Shown piece after piece: positions 63,082 to 64,000 of a stretch of 64,000 bases of DNA. Source of the DNA: Vibrio diazotrophicus (lineage in GTDB: Bacteria > Pseudomonadota > Gammaproteobacteria > Enterobacterales > Vibrionaceae); the NCBI RefSeq assembly GCF_038452265.1, contig NZ_CP151842.1, forward strand, positions 1,860,001 to 1,924,000, read 5' to 3'. Made by a program: the position numbers and the translations under genes. Every line of letters starts with the position of its first letter. Position 1 is the first letter of the stretch. The notes beneath the pieces are model-generated. The model saw nothing but the letters and a program-made list of their open reading frames with translations. It was not told the DNA's origin and did not search any database.

Positions 63082-64000
63082 CTATTTGGATTTATCTTCA
63101 AGTTGTTTTTGCTCAGAACGATGTTGTAGCTGCTTAAGTGCATCATTTACCAACATAACCTGTTCTACAATTTCAACTGCATCACTTTCTGTTCTAAAGT
63201 TAATGTCGCCGCCTTTATATATGAAGTTATCTAATTCTTTAATGGAACGTTTTAGGTTTACTTGAACTTCTCCACCTGACTGTTTACTGCCTTGCTGAAG
63301 CTTTTCTAGAAGTCTATCCGCCACTTGCTCAGCCATTTCTTCGTTCTTCTTCACAATCTCAGCTTCAATATGGTCAAGGTTTTTCTTATGAAGTTCTGGA
63401 TTGGACTTCTTCAGGATCTCGATACCTTTTATTGCAGCATAAAGCTCTGCTATGTTAAATGCACTTTCAGCAAGAAGATTAAATGTCTCACTAAATAGCT
63501 TCACGGTCTCAAAGTCTAAAAGAAAATCGAATATGATGGAACCTTTGGAAGCGCCAACAACTTCAAAGGTTTCGGGCGCTTGACCTAACGCCATAGAGTA
63601 ACCACGTGCTATAGTATTCCACTTTGCAGTCCAATCAGTTAGGTTCACTACATTCGATATCAAAGCATCATTTTGGAATCGAACTCTAGTTAGTACTTTG
63701 CCATGATTATCCGTTTCTTCGACGTCAACCAAAGGACCGAAAATCATCTCGAATGCGGTTAAAAAGTGTTCAAAATGGGTGTTTGTTGATTGCAACGTTT
63801 GTAATGAATCGCTAATGCGCGCTGCAATTTCTTGTACATCACCTTGATCATGAATCTGGGATAAACTGGGGATAGCTGGACTCAATATAATATATTTCAG
63901 ACCTAGTCGTTCTAGAACCTCAATATCATTAAAACTTAGTGATGCTAAATCAATATTAGAAAGGCTCTCAATATGTTCAGCTAGATATTGGCGTACTTGG
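63082..64000 (-). CDS. Unrecognised protein, N-terminus beyond the right edge (partial)
   Basis: At least 305 residues; the frame stays open from the stop at 63082 to the end of the window, and the TTG at 63885 is not a convincing start because coding sequence continues upstream (QVRQYLAEHIESLSNIDLAS, then LSFNDIEVLERLGL). The visible part has FEVVGASKGSIIFDFLLDFE, a hydrophobic helical stretch, and a Lys/Glu-rich coiled-coil region (about the last 120 residues: HKKNLDHIEAEIVKKNEEMA). I do not recognise the family. It is accessory DNA beside phage-type genes; a role in a mobile element is only a guess. Confidence 0.7.
   Translation of the reverse strand, partial: QVRQYLAEHIESLSNIDLASLSFNDIEVLERLGLKYIILSPAIPSLSQIHDQGDVQEIAARISDSLQTLQSTNTHFEHFLTAFEMIFGPLVDVEETDNHGKVLTRVRFQNDALISNVVNLTDWTAKWNTIARGYSMALGQAPETFEVVGASKGSIIFDFLLDFETVKLFSETFNLLAESAFNIAELYAAIKGIEILKKSNPELHKKNLDHIEAEIVKKNEEMAEQVADRLLEKLQQGSKQSGGEVQVNLKRSIKELDNFIYKGGDINFRTESDAVEIVEQVMLVNDALKQLQHRSEQKQLEDKSK

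Noticed and set aside
1..64000. CRISPR arrays, tRNA or rRNA genes, insertion sequences
   Set aside because: No regularly spaced repeats, cloverleaf-like sequences or transposase motifs were noticed on reading.

Overview
This window is an ordinary chromosomal stretch of a marine gammaproteobacterium, almost certainly a Vibrio. The evidence is the block ribA / gyrA (divergent from ubiG) / nrdA-nrdB-yfaE, the norspermidine pathway (diaminobutyrate aminotransferase-decarboxylase fusion, carboxynorspermidine dehydrogenase, nspC), several Vibrio-type DUF proteins (DUF2982, DUF2913) and moderate G+C. GyrA keeps Ser83 and Asp87, the quinolone-susceptible state. No tRNA, rRNA, CRISPR array or insertion sequence was seen.

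Layout: 1-4.8 kb holds a NarL-type two-component system (regulator cut by the left edge) beside a TRAP transporter (dctP-dctQ-dctM). 5.2-9.6 kb has a small basic winged-helix-like protein, DUF2982, a glyoxalase-like hydrolase, and the cell-wall pair mepK/ldtD in an E. coli-like order. 9.6-14.5 kb is a four-gene, probably Fur-controlled, periplasmic iron-related operon (imelysin, di-haem-type DUF1111 protein, second imelysin lipoprotein, DUF1513). 14.6-24.2 kb is core metabolism: ribA, gyrA, ubiG and class Ia ribonucleotide reductase, with a DnaA box and paired NrdR boxes before nrdA. 24.2-27 kb has a small unknown, a CinA-like protein and a DUF3943 protein. 27-33.2 kb is a gluconate module (gntR, gnd, gntK, TRAP transporter) whose two promoters carry GntR-type operators. 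33.5-39.5 kb is an ACT-domain protein and the norspermidine cluster.

40-45 kb carries a compact LapA/FrhA-like adhesin with an N-terminal retention module and a putative LapG site, with its TolC-family partner and an OmpA-family lipid-free protein. 45-52 kb has nhaA, an AttH/CrtC-like protein with an ABC transporter, and a MATE pump. 52-61.5 kb has an SDR-DUF2867 protein, DUF2913, a Bcr-type pump, rsuA, radD, a PepSY / response regulator / histidine kinase operon, and rplY.

From 61.6 kb to the right edge the content changes to accessory genes: a small WYL-like protein, a structured region resembling the phage C4 antisense RNA, a phage antirepressor fragment (P22_AR_N type) with no normal start codon, and an unrecognised protein that runs off the window. 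This looks like a prophage or island remnant placed just after rplY. The most interesting signals are the C4-like RNA and its two short complementarities to the antirepressor leader, the gluconate TRAP regulon, and the short retention-module adhesin.
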